Below, piece by piece: positions 33,142-44,550 of a DNA stretch of 64,000 nt. The notes beneath the pieces are model-generated. The model made no database searches. It worked only from the letters and a program-made list of their open reading frames with translations, and was not told where the DNA came from. Both the position numbers and the translations under genes were made by a program. Source of the DNA: Ligustrum vulgare (lineage: Eukaryota; Streptophyta; Magnoliopsida; Lamiales; Oleaceae); the NCBI GenBank assembly GCA_963555705.1, contig OY743189.1, positions 3,241,501 through 3,305,500 of the forward strand, written 5' to 3'. The number at the start of each line of letters is the position of its first letter. The first letter of the stretch is position 1.

Positions 33142-33977
33142 TGATGTGATCCGAAAATGGCGTGAAAAAAATGAGAAATCAAGATACGGGCACTTCAAAA
33201 ATATTCTACATAGGAAAATGAACAAGTTCCATGTTGGGCTCGAGTCAAGATTCAATTCACGTCAAAGGATTAGAAATCAAGGTAGAAGGGCTTTTACGGC
33301 CATAACTTCCAAAATTACGGATGTAACATTATCAGCACACAATTTGGGCAGAACCGCATTTACGGCCGTAACTTGGGTTCTCACAGCCGTAACAAAAATC
33401 AATCTTCTAATCCATGGAACTTCACGACCGTAAATAATATTGAAACATTTTTTTCCGAGAAGGACTTACGGCCCCGTAAGTCCAACTTTTACGGCCGTAA
33501 GCTGCGCGAATCAGATTTTCGGGATTTTAGTATTTCAGTTAATTTGTATTTCCTTTATTGGTTTTTAATTCTTTTTCCAATTTTTGTAATTTTGGTCATT
33601 TTAGTTAGTTTAGCTACTTTAGCCTAATTAAAATTCTATTTACAGTCAGTTAGCGACTAGGGTTTATTTTGCCTATTTATATGCTTTTCCATTGAATGTA
33701 AAAGTAAGATTTTGATGAATGAAAAATATATTGAGTGTTTTCTCAACATTGTTCAAGAATTGAAAAAATTTCGAACTTATCGAAGGCGTGGGCATCCTTT
33801 GTGGCGTTCAAACCATTACGGTTCTTTTTCCACATCGTAACGGGTCTTGGGTTTAATATACTCGTGATTCTTAAGTCGTGAGGCTCGGGTTGTAATGTTC
33901 TCATCCGTACCAACCTGAATTCGGAACTTTTCCAGCGTTTATTCCATGTGTTCGTGACCCCTCCTGGGTTCGCATCA
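33142..33977 (+). repeat. 5' LTR of element E (palindrome type)
   Basis: 836 bp. Seven or so palindromes, several decayed, at 33290-33510; TATA-like TATTTATATG at 33674-33683; ends TTCGCATCA. Confidence 0.88.
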
Positions 33978-34649
33978 TAAGGCATCAGAGTTAGACTCTG
34001 AATTAAGGTTCTTGTGTTTTTTCTATCCAGTTTGATTTTTATGTTTATCATTGAGTCCCATAAAAATCATCCATGTCCTATTTTTGTTATTTGAGTCTTT
34101 GTTTTCAATTTTTTTGTTTTTCTTGCCAGTAAATTTTTTTCCAATTTGATCCATAAGAGTAAGTCCCAAAAAATCAAAAGTGTTTTTCTTGTTCTTTTTT
34201 ATACAAATTCACTTCCGTTTGTTTTGTTGCATTCGTGTCGAATTTTAGGATTTTAATTAAAAAAAACTATTTTTTTTAATTTTTTAATTTTTATTAATTC
34301 CGAAAATTCATCATAATTCAAAAAAGAAAAAAAAGTCACTCCGAAATTCAAGAACCACTTTCTTGAATTTCCTTAAATTCTTTATAATTCCTTATCTTCT
34401 AAGTCAAATTAAAATTCTTGATATTCTTCCTTTCTAGTCAAAATTCAAGAACCACTTTCTTGAATTTCTACAATATTCTTGATATTCTTTCCTTTAGAGT
34501 CAAATTCAAGAACCACTTTCTTGAATTTCTTTAAAATCCTTGATATTGTTTTCCTTTTCGAGTCAACATTAAATTCCTTCTTGATATTTGTCAATATCTG
34601 GACCCTCTTATTTTGAGTCTCTCAAATTTTTGAAAGCTACATAAAGGGA

Positions 34650-35456
34650 GGAATTATGAGTTCGATCCTACCTTCCAGACTAGGTGTCATGTGGGCGGTA
34701 AGGTAAAGTGTGCAATATTATTATTGATAAGGAGTATTATTGCGATCTGGGCAGTACCACCATGGTTGAGGAGTTGGGGTTACCTTTACTACCACATCCC
34801 AATCCTTATAGGTTGACGTGGTTAAAGGAGTGTGGGCAGGTAAATGTGACCAATGGGGTTATGGTGAAATTGACACTTGGAGAATATTGCGATGGACTGT
34901 GGTATGACGTGTTGCCTCTAGAATCTTGTGACATCTTGTTGAGTAGATCGTGGAAGTGTGAGAGGAAAGCAGTCTATGATATATGCGTAGGAATATATAT
35001 AAATTTGTCAAAAAGAATGGGAAAAGTATTAAGCTAATTCCGTTAACCCCGGAACAAATACTTGAAGAGAAAGTATTGCGAGAAAAGAGGGATGAGCAAA
35101 GAAAATTCGGAGATGATGAATGGGGTATGAAGGATGAATTCATGGAGATGGCCAAGAAATTAATACAGTTAGATGAAGAGATGAAGGCACAAGAGGCTAG
35201 AAAAAAGTTAGCCGAGTTACAAGAGAGAGAAAGGGCTTCGAAGAGAGGAGGTAGTTAAATTACAAGAAAAGTCCTTGCAATATGATTGTTAAGAAGAAGG
35301 AGGGAGGCTTGAGGAACGAGTTAGAAGATAAAAATTTGTGTAGTGTTGAGGAGGTTCCTAATCAAGTCGATAAAATTATTTATGATGTGGTGCATGAGCA
35401 AAAGCATGAGAAATTAGGAGAGGTGATTGAGCCCAGAAATTTAGAAGTGGAGGTTG
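34650..35456 (+). pseudogene. family Z protein, protease-derived type
   Basis: Third copy of the MNYEF-type protein. The start codon is now AGG. Residues IIIDKEYYCDLGS show the same replaced protease motif as element D. A frameshift near 34975 moves the frame (34983-35258) into LMPLTPEQ-like and Glu/Lys-rich text; a further piece runs 35282-35456. Cut by element F. Confidence 0.75.
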
Positions 35457-36363
35457 TGATGAGTTCCGGAGTGGCTCAATGAGCGTTGACCCGTTGCACG
35501 TGCCCGTAGGACCAATAACGAGACAAAGAGCCAAAAGAATCAAGCAGGCAATGCAAGGATTCATGCAATCGTGGATGAACGAGTGCTCTAGTGCAAAGAC
35601 TTCATTTACGTAGCATAAGAATGTGGAAGAGGAGCCAAAGTTATTGCAATGCATTTGGATCAAGGAAGAACAAGAAATTGGGCAGCAATTGAATCACGGC
35701 CGTAAAGTCTGATATCATGGCCGTAACGGATTCACGGCCGTAAAGCCAAAATTACGGCCGTAACACTACAATGGCGAAATTATGCAGAAGAGGACTTACG
35801 GCCGTAACCCACATCTTCACGGCCGTAAAGAGTTTTGTAGTTTTAATCCAGAATATTGATTACGGCCGTAAAGGGTATTGTCATGGCCGTAACAAATGTT
35901 TTCAATTTTAATCCGTAGCTTGCTTACGGCCGTAAACTCATAAGTCACGGCCGTAACTTAGGTTCCGAATTTTAAGACAATGATAGGCATTTAGTTTATT
36001 TTGCAATTCTAGTTTGTTTAGGTTTCTTTATTTTTTTTAGCCTATATATATGGCTTTATTCAGCATTGTAAAGACACAACTTTTATTCTTGAGATTAATG
36101 ATATTGAAGGTGAGATATTCCCTTATATTTTCTTCGTGTTCTCGTCGAACAAATTAAACTTATCAAAGGATTTGACAACCTTTGTGGCGTTCCCCCTTTG
36201 TGGTTCTTATCTCCGCATCGTAACGGGTTTTGGGTTTAATATACCCATAGTTCTTGCGTCGTGAGGTCGGGGTTGCATTGTTACCGTCAACTATCTTGGA
36301 TTTTAGAGCTTTCCGGCGTTTAATTCCGCGTGTTCTTGGTGATCCCCATAACTGATCACATCA
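35457..36363 (+). repeat. 5' LTR of element F
   Basis: 907 bp, TGATGAGTTCCGGAGTGGC...GATCACATCA. The first ~240 bp keep remnants of the pol C-terminal text. Confidence 0.92.
35695..35960 (+). promoter_or_regulatory. palindrome-pair array in Y LTR
   Basis: About ten to twelve copies of TTACGGCCGTAA or one-base variants, mostly in pairs with 21-bp start-to-start spacing (for example ACGGCCGTAA-11 nt-ACGGCCGTAA at 35799, 35869 and 35931), pairs separated by ~45-50 bp. The TATA box TATATATA lies ~85 bp downstream (36043-36052). Confidence 0.88.
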
Positions 36364-36961
36364 TCTGGTATCAGAGCCTGTCTCTAAATCCAATTATTTA
36401 GTATTCCAGTTCTTTTTCTTTTATTTCCAGTTATTAATCATTCAAAAAAAAAAAAATTCCATTCCAATTCCTGTTTCTTGAAATTTCGCCAGAAAATTCA
36501 AGATTTGCCAATTTCTGTTTTCTTGTTCTTGATTATTCTTGTTGAATAGGATATTAAAAAAAAAAAAAAGAGATAGTTGTTGATTTGAACAAGAAATCAA
36601 GAAAATAATCTTGGGCAAATCTTTCCAACAAATCCTTGTTTCCATAAAATTCCTTATTCTTGTTTCCATAAAACTTCTTCTTGCAATAGAATTCTTGTTT
36701 CCATAATTTCTTTCTTAAATTTCCTAATTCCAATATTTTCCATCAACTTTCCTTATTTGCACTTTGGGGTTTAATCCACAAGGACCAAATTCGTGACTAG
36801 TTTAGTGGGTTCTTTGAGAACGTGGGAAAAAAAGGGAATAGAGAGGAAAAAGGCAGAGTGGTGAGAATAATAGAGGGAAAAAGCCAAATTGAGTGATACA
36901 CGAGCGATAAAACACGTGAGGATCTTTATTTAATTTTTTTCTCTTTTCTTTATTACTAACT

Positions 36962-38416
36962 ATGTCACAGAAAGAAGTTTCGTCGACGGAAAAGGATCTT
37001 CAAGATTTTAAAATGCTTGCAATGGTGTAGGAACAGTTTGCAAAATGGGAGGCGAGGTTGGATGCCAAGTTGGAAGCAAGATTTGGTCCACAATCCGGCG
37101 AGAATGTGGAAAAGGGTAAATAATCCGGGGGAGACACGTGGTGCGGGAATTGCTCAACCATGTCAGGATCAACAACGCAATTTCCCTAATTTACGGAGAC
37201 CACTAAGGTATGACTTCAACCCAAAATTTAGAGCTAGGAATGAACGTGTTGAGGTTGTTGATAGTGATGAGGATAGTGGTGAATTGTCTATTACTAGTGT
37301 TGGTAGGAGACGAGATCGGGGAGAAAGACGTGATAGAGGATATAGGCGTGATCGTAGGGATGATGTCGATGGACATGTTGGTAACATTAAAATGTCCATT
37401 CCCTCGTTTCAGGGTAAGAGTAATCCGGACTTTTATTTTGAGTGGAAAAAGAGGGTAGAATTAATTTTTGATTGTCATAATTATTCTGAAGCTAAAAAGG
37501 TTAAGTTGGCAGTCGTAGAATTTACTGATTATGCTATAGTATGGTGGGATCAATTGGTTACTAGTAAAAGGAGAAATGGGGAGAGGCCAATTGAAACTTG
37601 GGATGAGTTGAAGGCCCTTATGAGAAAACGGATTGTACCTGGACATTACTATAGGGATCTCTACCAAAATCTACAAACCCTTTCCCAAGGTAGTAATAGT
37701 GTGGAGGATTACCATAGGGAGATGGAGGTTGCCATGATTAGGGCTAATATAGAGGAAGACCCGGAGGCAACTATGGCTAGGTTTTTAAATTGTTTAAATC
37801 GAGATATTGCTAATGTTATTGAATTCCAGCATTATATCGATTTGGAGGAAATGCTTCACATGGCCATGAAAGTGGAGCGACAATTAAAAAGGAAGCGAAC
37901 TTCAAAATTCTCTACAACTTCTAATTCTTTTGGAAGGTCTACATGGAGTGGGACTTCTAAAAATGAAGGGATTGTGCAGAAAAATAAATTTGAGGCACCA
38001 AAGGGAAAAGTAGAGCCACCCAACAAAGGTAAAATTTCTTCTGATTCTCAAACTCCTAGGACTAGGGATATTCGTTGTTTTAAATGTTCAGGTTTAGGAC
38101 ATATTTCTTCACAATGTCCAAATAAACGAATATTAGTTTTGCGTGATGGGGTATTAAGTTCGGAGGATGAGAAAGGGGGAGAAGTGGAGGATGAGTATAA
38201 GGATATACCAGCTCTAGAGGATGTTAGTTAAAATGATGATGTGGACTATGCAGTAGCTAAATCACTTGTCACTAGGAGAGCCCTTAGTACTCAAGTTAAG
38301 GTGGAAGAGTCGGGTGAGCAGCGAGAAAATATATTTCATACTAGGTGCTTTGTGAATAACAAGGTGTGTAGTTTGATAAAAGATGGGGGTAGTTGTGCGA
38401 ACGTTGCTAGCACTAC
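36962..38416 (+). pseudogene. Y gag and protease start
   Basis: Starts MSQKEVSSTEKD at ATG 36962. An in-frame TAG at 37028 and a shift near 37115 break the N-terminus. 37140-38228 is open and contains the retrotransposon gag core ([12 protein letters not shown]...YFEWKK), an RRDRGERRDRGYRRDRRDD arginine-rich segment and a CCHC knuckle CFKCSGLGHISSQC. A TAA at 38229 precedes the protease domain; its motif reads IKDGGS, where other copies read IIDGGS. Cut after ANVASTT by the X LTR. Confidence 0.85.
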
Positions 38417-39256
38417 TGATGAGTACCTGAGTGGCCCAACGCGCAAGGATCCGTTGCATGTGCCGGTGGGACCAATAACGAGGCAAAGGGCTAAGAAGAT
38501 CAAGCAAGCAATGCAGGGGTTTATGCAAGCTTGGGTGGATGAATATTCAAATGCAAGGTCAAAGACTCCAATTTCATTGTATGACAATATGGGAGATGCG
38601 CCAAAACCGTTACAAGTCATTTGGGTTAAAGAACAAGAAGAAAAGAATTCAGAAGACCCTTTACGTCCGTAAAAACCCATTCACGGCCATAAAAGACCTT
38701 TTACGGCCGTAACAACCAATTCACGGCCGTAAAAGATTTAGGCAGTTTTTTTTTTTTTTTTGCAGAAGGTGTCTTACGGCCGTAAGATTCCATGTCACGG
38801 CCGTAAGACACAAAATCAATTTTAGACCCGAGGGTCAATTACGGCCGTAAACACATATGTTACGGCCGTAAACATGCGCCGCTTCTTATTTTAGGGTTTT
38901 TGCGGCTAGGTTATTTTGGACGCGTTTTTGGACTATATTAACTTTTCTTTGTCATTGTAAACAAACAACTTTTATGATTAATGAGATTGCTTGAATTAGG
39001 TGAGTTATCCCTGTTCTTCTTCGTTCTTGATTGAACCCCTTGAACTTATCAAAGGATTTGACAACCTTTGTGGCGTTCACCCCTTTATGGTTCTTCATTC
39101 CGCATCTTAACGGGTCTTGGATTTAATACAACCTTGGTTCTTGAGTAGTGAGTGTCGGGTCATATTGTTATCGTCAATTAATCTGGATTTGGAACTTTCC
39201 AAGTGTTTAATTCAATTTCCGCGAGATCCCGTGATTCCCCAACAAGAATCACATCA
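38417..39256 (+). repeat. 5' LTR of element G
   Basis: 840 bp. Reads in frame from the Y protease for 84 codons because its own pol C-terminal text ([18 protein letters not shown]) is open; the stop is in the first palindrome (38661-38672). Confidence 0.93.
38661..38880 (+). promoter_or_regulatory. palindrome-pair array in X LTR
   Basis: About eight palindromes or near-matches; within-pair spacing 20-21 bp (for example around 38774/38795 and 38840/38861). Confidence 0.88.
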
Positions 39257-39429
39257 TTTGGTATCAGAGCTTGGCTCTAAATCCAGGTTTTGATATAATT
39301 CTTGTTTTTGTTTCATATTTCTTTTCTTTTTCTTCATTAGATTTCATTGTTCTTGAAAATTCTGCACGGTTACTAAACTGGTCTTAGTTTCAATTCTTGT
39401 CGTTATTGCTTGTTCTTGATTAAGAAAAA

Positions 39430-42400
39430 AAAAAGTACGAGTCGGGTTCCACTCCTTGGAAACCTACGTGGAGTGGAAATAACAAAAATGAAGGAGCTGC
39501 TCAAAAGGGGAAGCCAGAACCACCAAAGGCTCGAGAGGAGTCTACCAATAAAGGTAACCCCGCTTCTAACTTTCAACCTCCTAGAAGTAGGGACATCAAG
39601 TGTTTTAGGTGTATGGGAATAGGACACATTGCATCACAATGCCCGAACAAGAAAATAATGCTTGTGCGAAATGGGGTGGTGGTGTCGGAGGATGAGGTTG
39701 AGGATGATGATGAGTTTAGGGACATGCCTGCCTTAGAAGAAGCTAGTGATTGTGATGGTGGAGATTATGCGGTAGCTCAATCCCTTATTACTAGGCGTGC
39801 CCTTAGTACCCAAATTAAGGTGGAGGAATCGGGTGAGCAAAGGGAAAACATATTCCATACTAGATGCTTTGTTAATAATAAAGTGTGTAGTTTGATCATT
39901 GATGGGGGTAGTTGTACCAACGTGGTTAGTACCACTCTTGTTGAGAAATTGTGTTTACCTATTATTAAACACCCTAGGCCTTATAAATTACAGTGGCTGA
40001 ATGAGTCTGGTGAGATAAAAGTAAATAAGCAGGTGTTAATCAACCATTCTATCGGGAAATACGAGGATGAGTTAATTTGTGATGTGGTTCCAATGCATGC
40101 GAGACACATCCTGTTGGGTCGGCCATGACAATATGACAGGAGGGTGGTACATGACGGGTACAAAAATAGATACAGTTTTACGAAGGATGGGAAAAGCATT
40201 CGACTTATGCCATTAACTCCACAGCAAGTTTATGAGGATCAGCTGAAACTAAAAAGTGAGGAAGAGAAGACAAAGAGAGTTGGGACCCCGATCCCAAAAA
40301 AGGAGAGCTGAGTGTTCAAAAGAGAGTTGGGACCACGATCCCAGAAAAAGGAGAGCTGAGAGAAAAACAGAGAGTTGAGGGTTCCTACTCAGAAAAAGGA
40401 GAGCGAGTGACGAGTGCCAGAAAAGAAAGAGGAGAGAAAACCAAAGTGAGCTTCCTAGCCAAAAAGAGTGATATCAAAAGAGCTGCCCTTGACCACCAAC
40501 CAATGGTCTTACTAATGTACAAGGACTCCCTCCTTGCGCTCGGTGACACTAACTCTTCCCTCCCCCGTTTAGCTGTTTCTCTTTTACAGGAATTTGATGA
40601 TGTATTCCCGGAAGACATACCCAGTGGGCTGCCACCCATTCGGGGCATCGAGCACCAGATTGATTTTGTACCGGGAGCTGTCATTCCAAATAGGCTTGCA
40701 TATAGAAGCAATCCGGAGGAAACAAAGGAGCTTCAGCGGCAAGTTGACGAGTTGTTGAGGAAGGGCTACGTTCGAGAAAGTATGAGCCCATGCGCGGTGC
40801 CGGTCTTATTGGTGCCCAAGAAGGATGGAACCTGGAGGATGTGCGTGGATTGTAGGGCCATCAACAATATCACGGTAAAGTATCGCCATCCTATACCTAG
40901 GTTAGATGACATGCTTGATGAATTGTATGGTTCATGCGTCTTTAGTAAAATTGACCTTAAGAGTGGATATCACCAAATACGCATGAAAGAGGGGGACGAA
41001 TAGAAAACTGCATTCAAGACCAAATAAGGGCTTTATGAATGGTTAGTTATGCCATTTGGTCTCACCAATGCACCTAGTACATTCATGAGGTTGATGAACC
41101 ATGTTTTACGAGCTTTCATTGGTAAATTTGTGGTCGTATATTTTGATGACATTTTAATTTATAGTAAGAATGTAGAAGAGCATGTTAGGCATTTGAGGTA
41201 TGTACTTGATGTTTTACGCACTGAAAATTTGTATGCTAACTTTAAAAAGTGTACGTTTTGCATCGATAAGGTCATATTCCTTGGTTATGTTGTTGGTAAG
41301 GATGGTATTGCGGTTGATGAGGAGAAAATCCGAGCTATTCGGGAATGGCCAAAACCAAAGGGTGTAACTGAGGTAAGGAGTTTTCATGGGTTAGCAAGTT
41401 TTTATAGGAGGTTTGTGAAAGATTTCAGTACAATCGCCACACCACTCACTGAGGTAATTAAAAAGAGTGTGGGTTTCCGTTGGGGGGATGAACAGGAAAA
41501 TGCCTTTGCGTTGCTTAAAGATGCCTTATGTGATGCATCAGGAATAGGGATTGGAGCTGTTCTTATGCAGGAAAAGAGGCCGATAGCTTATTTCAGTGAA
41601 AAGCTGAGCGGGGCAGTGTTGAACTATCCAACGTATGATAAGGAGTTTCATGCTCTTGTCAGGGCATTGGAGACTTGGCAACATTACCTCTGGCCAAAAG
41701 AATTTGTCATCCATACGGATCACGAGTCATTAAAGCACCTCAAGGGGCAAGGTAAGTTAAACAAAAGACATGCCCGATGGATGGAGTTTGTGGAGACTTT
41801 TCCTTATGTCATTCAATACAAACACGGTAAGGAAAATATAGTTGCAGATGCGTTGTCAAGACGGTATGTGCTCCTTAATTCATTGAATGCTAAATTATTG
41901 GGATTTGAATATGTTCGAGATTTGTATGCAAACGATCATGAGTTTTCCTCTATTTATGTCTCTTGCGAAAAGGGAGTATTTGATAGATTTTATAGGCATG
42001 ATGGTTATTTGTTTAAGGAAAATAAATTGTGTGTGCCTAACTGTTCTATGCGTGAGTTGTTAGTACGTGAAGCTCACGGGGGTGGTTTGATGGGTCATTT
42101 TGGTATTTTAAAAACATTGGAAACATTAGAGGAACATTTTTATTGGCCTAGGATGAAACGGGATGTTCACCAAATTTGTAATAAATGCATAACTTGTAAA
42201 CAGGCCAAGTCTAAGGTATTACCACATGGCTTGTGCACTCCTCTACCAGTTCCTAGTGAGCCTTGGGTAGACATATCCATGGACTTTTATGTTAGGATTG
42301 CCTAGGACCAACAGAAGGGTCGGGATTCCATTTTTGTGGTGGTGGACAGGTTTAGTAAAATGGCACACTTCATTCCTTGCCATAAAACTGATGATGCCGT

Positions 42401-42840
42401 GAACATAGCTGACTTATTCTTTAGGGAAGTTGTCAGACTACATGGGGTGCCTAGGAGTATAGTGTCCGACAGAGATGTCAAATTCCTTAGTTACTTCTGG
42501 AAGGTTCTGTGGGGAAAAATGGGTACTAAACTATTGTTTTCCACTACTTGCCATCCTCAAACGGATGGCCAGACAGAAGTAGTCAATAGGACGTTAACAC
42601 AACTCTTGCGTGTTGTCATAAATAAAAATTTGAAGAGTTGGGAGGAATGTTTACCTTTTGTGGAGTTTGCATATAACAGGGTTGTACATTCTACTACTAC
42701 TTACTCTCCTTTTGAAATTGTGTATGGCTTCAATCCACTAACCCCTTTGGACCTAATCCCTTTGCCTGTAGATGACAGGAACGGTTTTGATGGCAAGAAG
42801 AAAGCCGAGCTTGTGAAGTCTCTCCATGAAAAGGTCCATG
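39430..42840 (+). pseudogene. X gag-pol, N-terminally deleted and decayed
   Basis: Compared with the copy in element I it lacks about 1.2 kb (leader A-run to gag residue ~305) and begins at the S-G-S-T-P-W-K-P region. The CCHC knuckle (39607-39650) and DGGS protease are present. Lesions: Trp-to-TGA at 40126-40128, a duplicated RVGTTIP-type repeat with shift near 40300, Trp-to-TAG at 41001-41003, TAA at 41025-41027, an in-frame 54-bp loss before the RNase H DASG, and a shift near 42290 in integrase. RT YFDDIL and the RNase H DASG/TDHES motifs remain. Cannot make a full polyprotein. Confidence 0.88.
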
Positions 42841-42842
42841 AA

Positions 42843-44550
42843 AAGCATTTTCTTGTGCTTCCCCCCAATGGAATCCTACACTTTTCTTGACTATTTCTGT
42901 TAGTGGTGCTGCAAGTGTGCTAAAATTTTTAACAAACCTCCTATAAAACCCAGCCAACCCGTGGAAGCTCCTAACCTCCGTAATACTTTTGGGAGTTGGC
43001 CATTCTTTAATAGCACGAATTTTCTCCTCATCTACCTCAACACCATTAGAACAAACGACAAAGCCAAGAAAAATTACCTTTTCCATGCAAAAAGTACACT
43101 TTTTAAAATTAGCATATAGTTTTTCAGTTTTTAAAACTTCCAAAACAGATCTTAAATGTTCAATGTGATCACCTAAGTTCTTACTATATACCAAAATGTC
43201 ATCAAAGTATACCACGACAAATTTACCAATGTAAGCACGCAAGACATGATTCATTAATCTCATAAAAGTGCTAGGTGCATTTGAGAGGCCGAACGGCATA
43301 ACCATCCATTCATATAAACCATATTTGGTTTTGAAGGCGGTTTTCCATTCATCACCTTCTTTCATACAAATTTGGTGATAACCACTCTTAAGGTCTATTT
43401 TACTAAAAATACTAGCACCATAAAGTTCATCAAGCATGTCATCAAGTCTAGGTATGGGATGGCGATACTTTACCATAATATTGTTGACTGCCCTACAGTC
43501 CACGCACATCCTCCAAGTCCCATCCTTTTTGGGTACCAACAGAATTGGTACTGCACATGGGCTCATGCTTTCCCGAACATAGCCCTTTTTCAGTAGCTCT
43601 TCAACCTGCTTTTGTAGCTCCTTGGTCTCTTCTGGATTGCTCCTATAAGCTGGCCTGTTTGGAATGACCGCTCCTGGCACGAAGTCAATCTGGTGTTCAA
43701 TCCCTCGAATTGGCGGGAGCCCACTAGGAATGTCCTCGGGAAATAAATCTGCAAATTCCTGCAAAAGAGACATAGCTAAACTGGGGAGGGAGTGGTTAGC
43801 TTCATCAAGCACAAGGAGAGATTCCTTGTACATTAGTAAAATCACAGGTTTATTTGTAGAAATTGCTTTGGTGATATCACTCTGTTTTGCGTAGAAGCTT
43901 ACCTTTGTTTTCTCTCTTTTACTGGCACTCTTCACACCCTCTCCTTTTTCTGGGATCGTGGTCCCAACTCTCGGTTTTTCACACAACTCTCCTTTTTCCG
44001 GGATCGTGGTCCCGACCCTCTTTCTCTCTTCCTCACTTTTTAATTTCAATTGGTCTTCATAGACCTGTTGAGGTGACAAAGGCATTAGTTTGACATTTTT
44101 CCCGTCCTTATTGAAGGTATACCTATTTTTAAATCCATCATGAATAACCTTCCTATCGAATTGCCATGGCCTGCCCAACAAGATGTGCCCCGCATGCATG
44201 GGTACCACATCACAAACCACGCTATCTTCATACTTCCCAATCGCCAAATCAACTACCACCTGCTTATTTACCTTAATCTCGCCCGATTCATTTAACCACT
44301 GTAGCTTATATGGCCTAGGGTGTTTTAGCATAGGTAGGCACAATTTCTCTACTAAAGTAGTGCTAGCAACGTTCGCACAACTACCCCCATCTATTATCAA
44401 ACTACACACTTTGTTATTCACAAAACACCTAGTATGAAATATATTTTCTCGCTGCTCACCCGACTCTTCCACCTTAACTTGAGTACTAAGGGCTCTCCTA
44501 GTGACAAGGGATTTAGCTACTGCATAGTACATCATCATTTTCACTAACAT
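42843..44550 (-). pseudogene. Y protease and reverse transcriptase (pol fragment)
   Basis: A 606-codon open frame of which about 578 codons are Y pol: protease ([12 protein letters not shown]), linker with two [11 protein letters not shown] repeats, RT with fingers/palm motifs and YFDDILVYS, start of RNase H. A 2-bp loss near 44535 separates it from gag. The last ~28 codons (down to 42730) are antisense X integrase read across the junction, not Y protein. Confidence 0.88.

Larger units (their letters stand above)
33142..35456 (+). mobile_element. Element E: family Z copy, interrupted by Y element F
   Basis: 5' LTR 33142-33977, mutated primer site (AGGCATCAGAG) at about 33980, leader, Z frame to 35456, where a Y LTR begins. 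Nothing after the interruption can be assigned to it within the window. Confidence 0.8.
35457..38416 (+). mobile_element. Element F: family Y 5' half
   Basis: 5' LTR 35457-36363, primer site 36366-36377, leader, gag and the start of protease; interrupted at 38417 by X element G. Upstream duplication candidate GGTTG (35452-35456). Confidence 0.88.
38417..42840 (+). mobile_element. Element G (first part): family X gag-deleted copy
   Basis: 5' LTR 38417-39256, primer site 39259-39270, leader, truncated gag, protease, RT, RNase H and integrase to LHEKV. Inserted in the Y protease (left duplication candidate ACTAC, 38412-38416). Interrupted near 42840 by minus-strand Y element K; X sequence resumes at 48028. 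Confidence 0.85.

Noticed and set aside
38241..38672. Apparent fusion protein of Y protease and the GPITR motif protein
   Set aside because: It is Y pol running into an inserted X LTR whose own pol-tail frame happens to be in register.
42730..42842. C-terminal ~28 residues of the long minus-strand pol frame, as a novel tail
   Set aside because: They are antisense X integrase read across the K/G junction, not part of Y pol.
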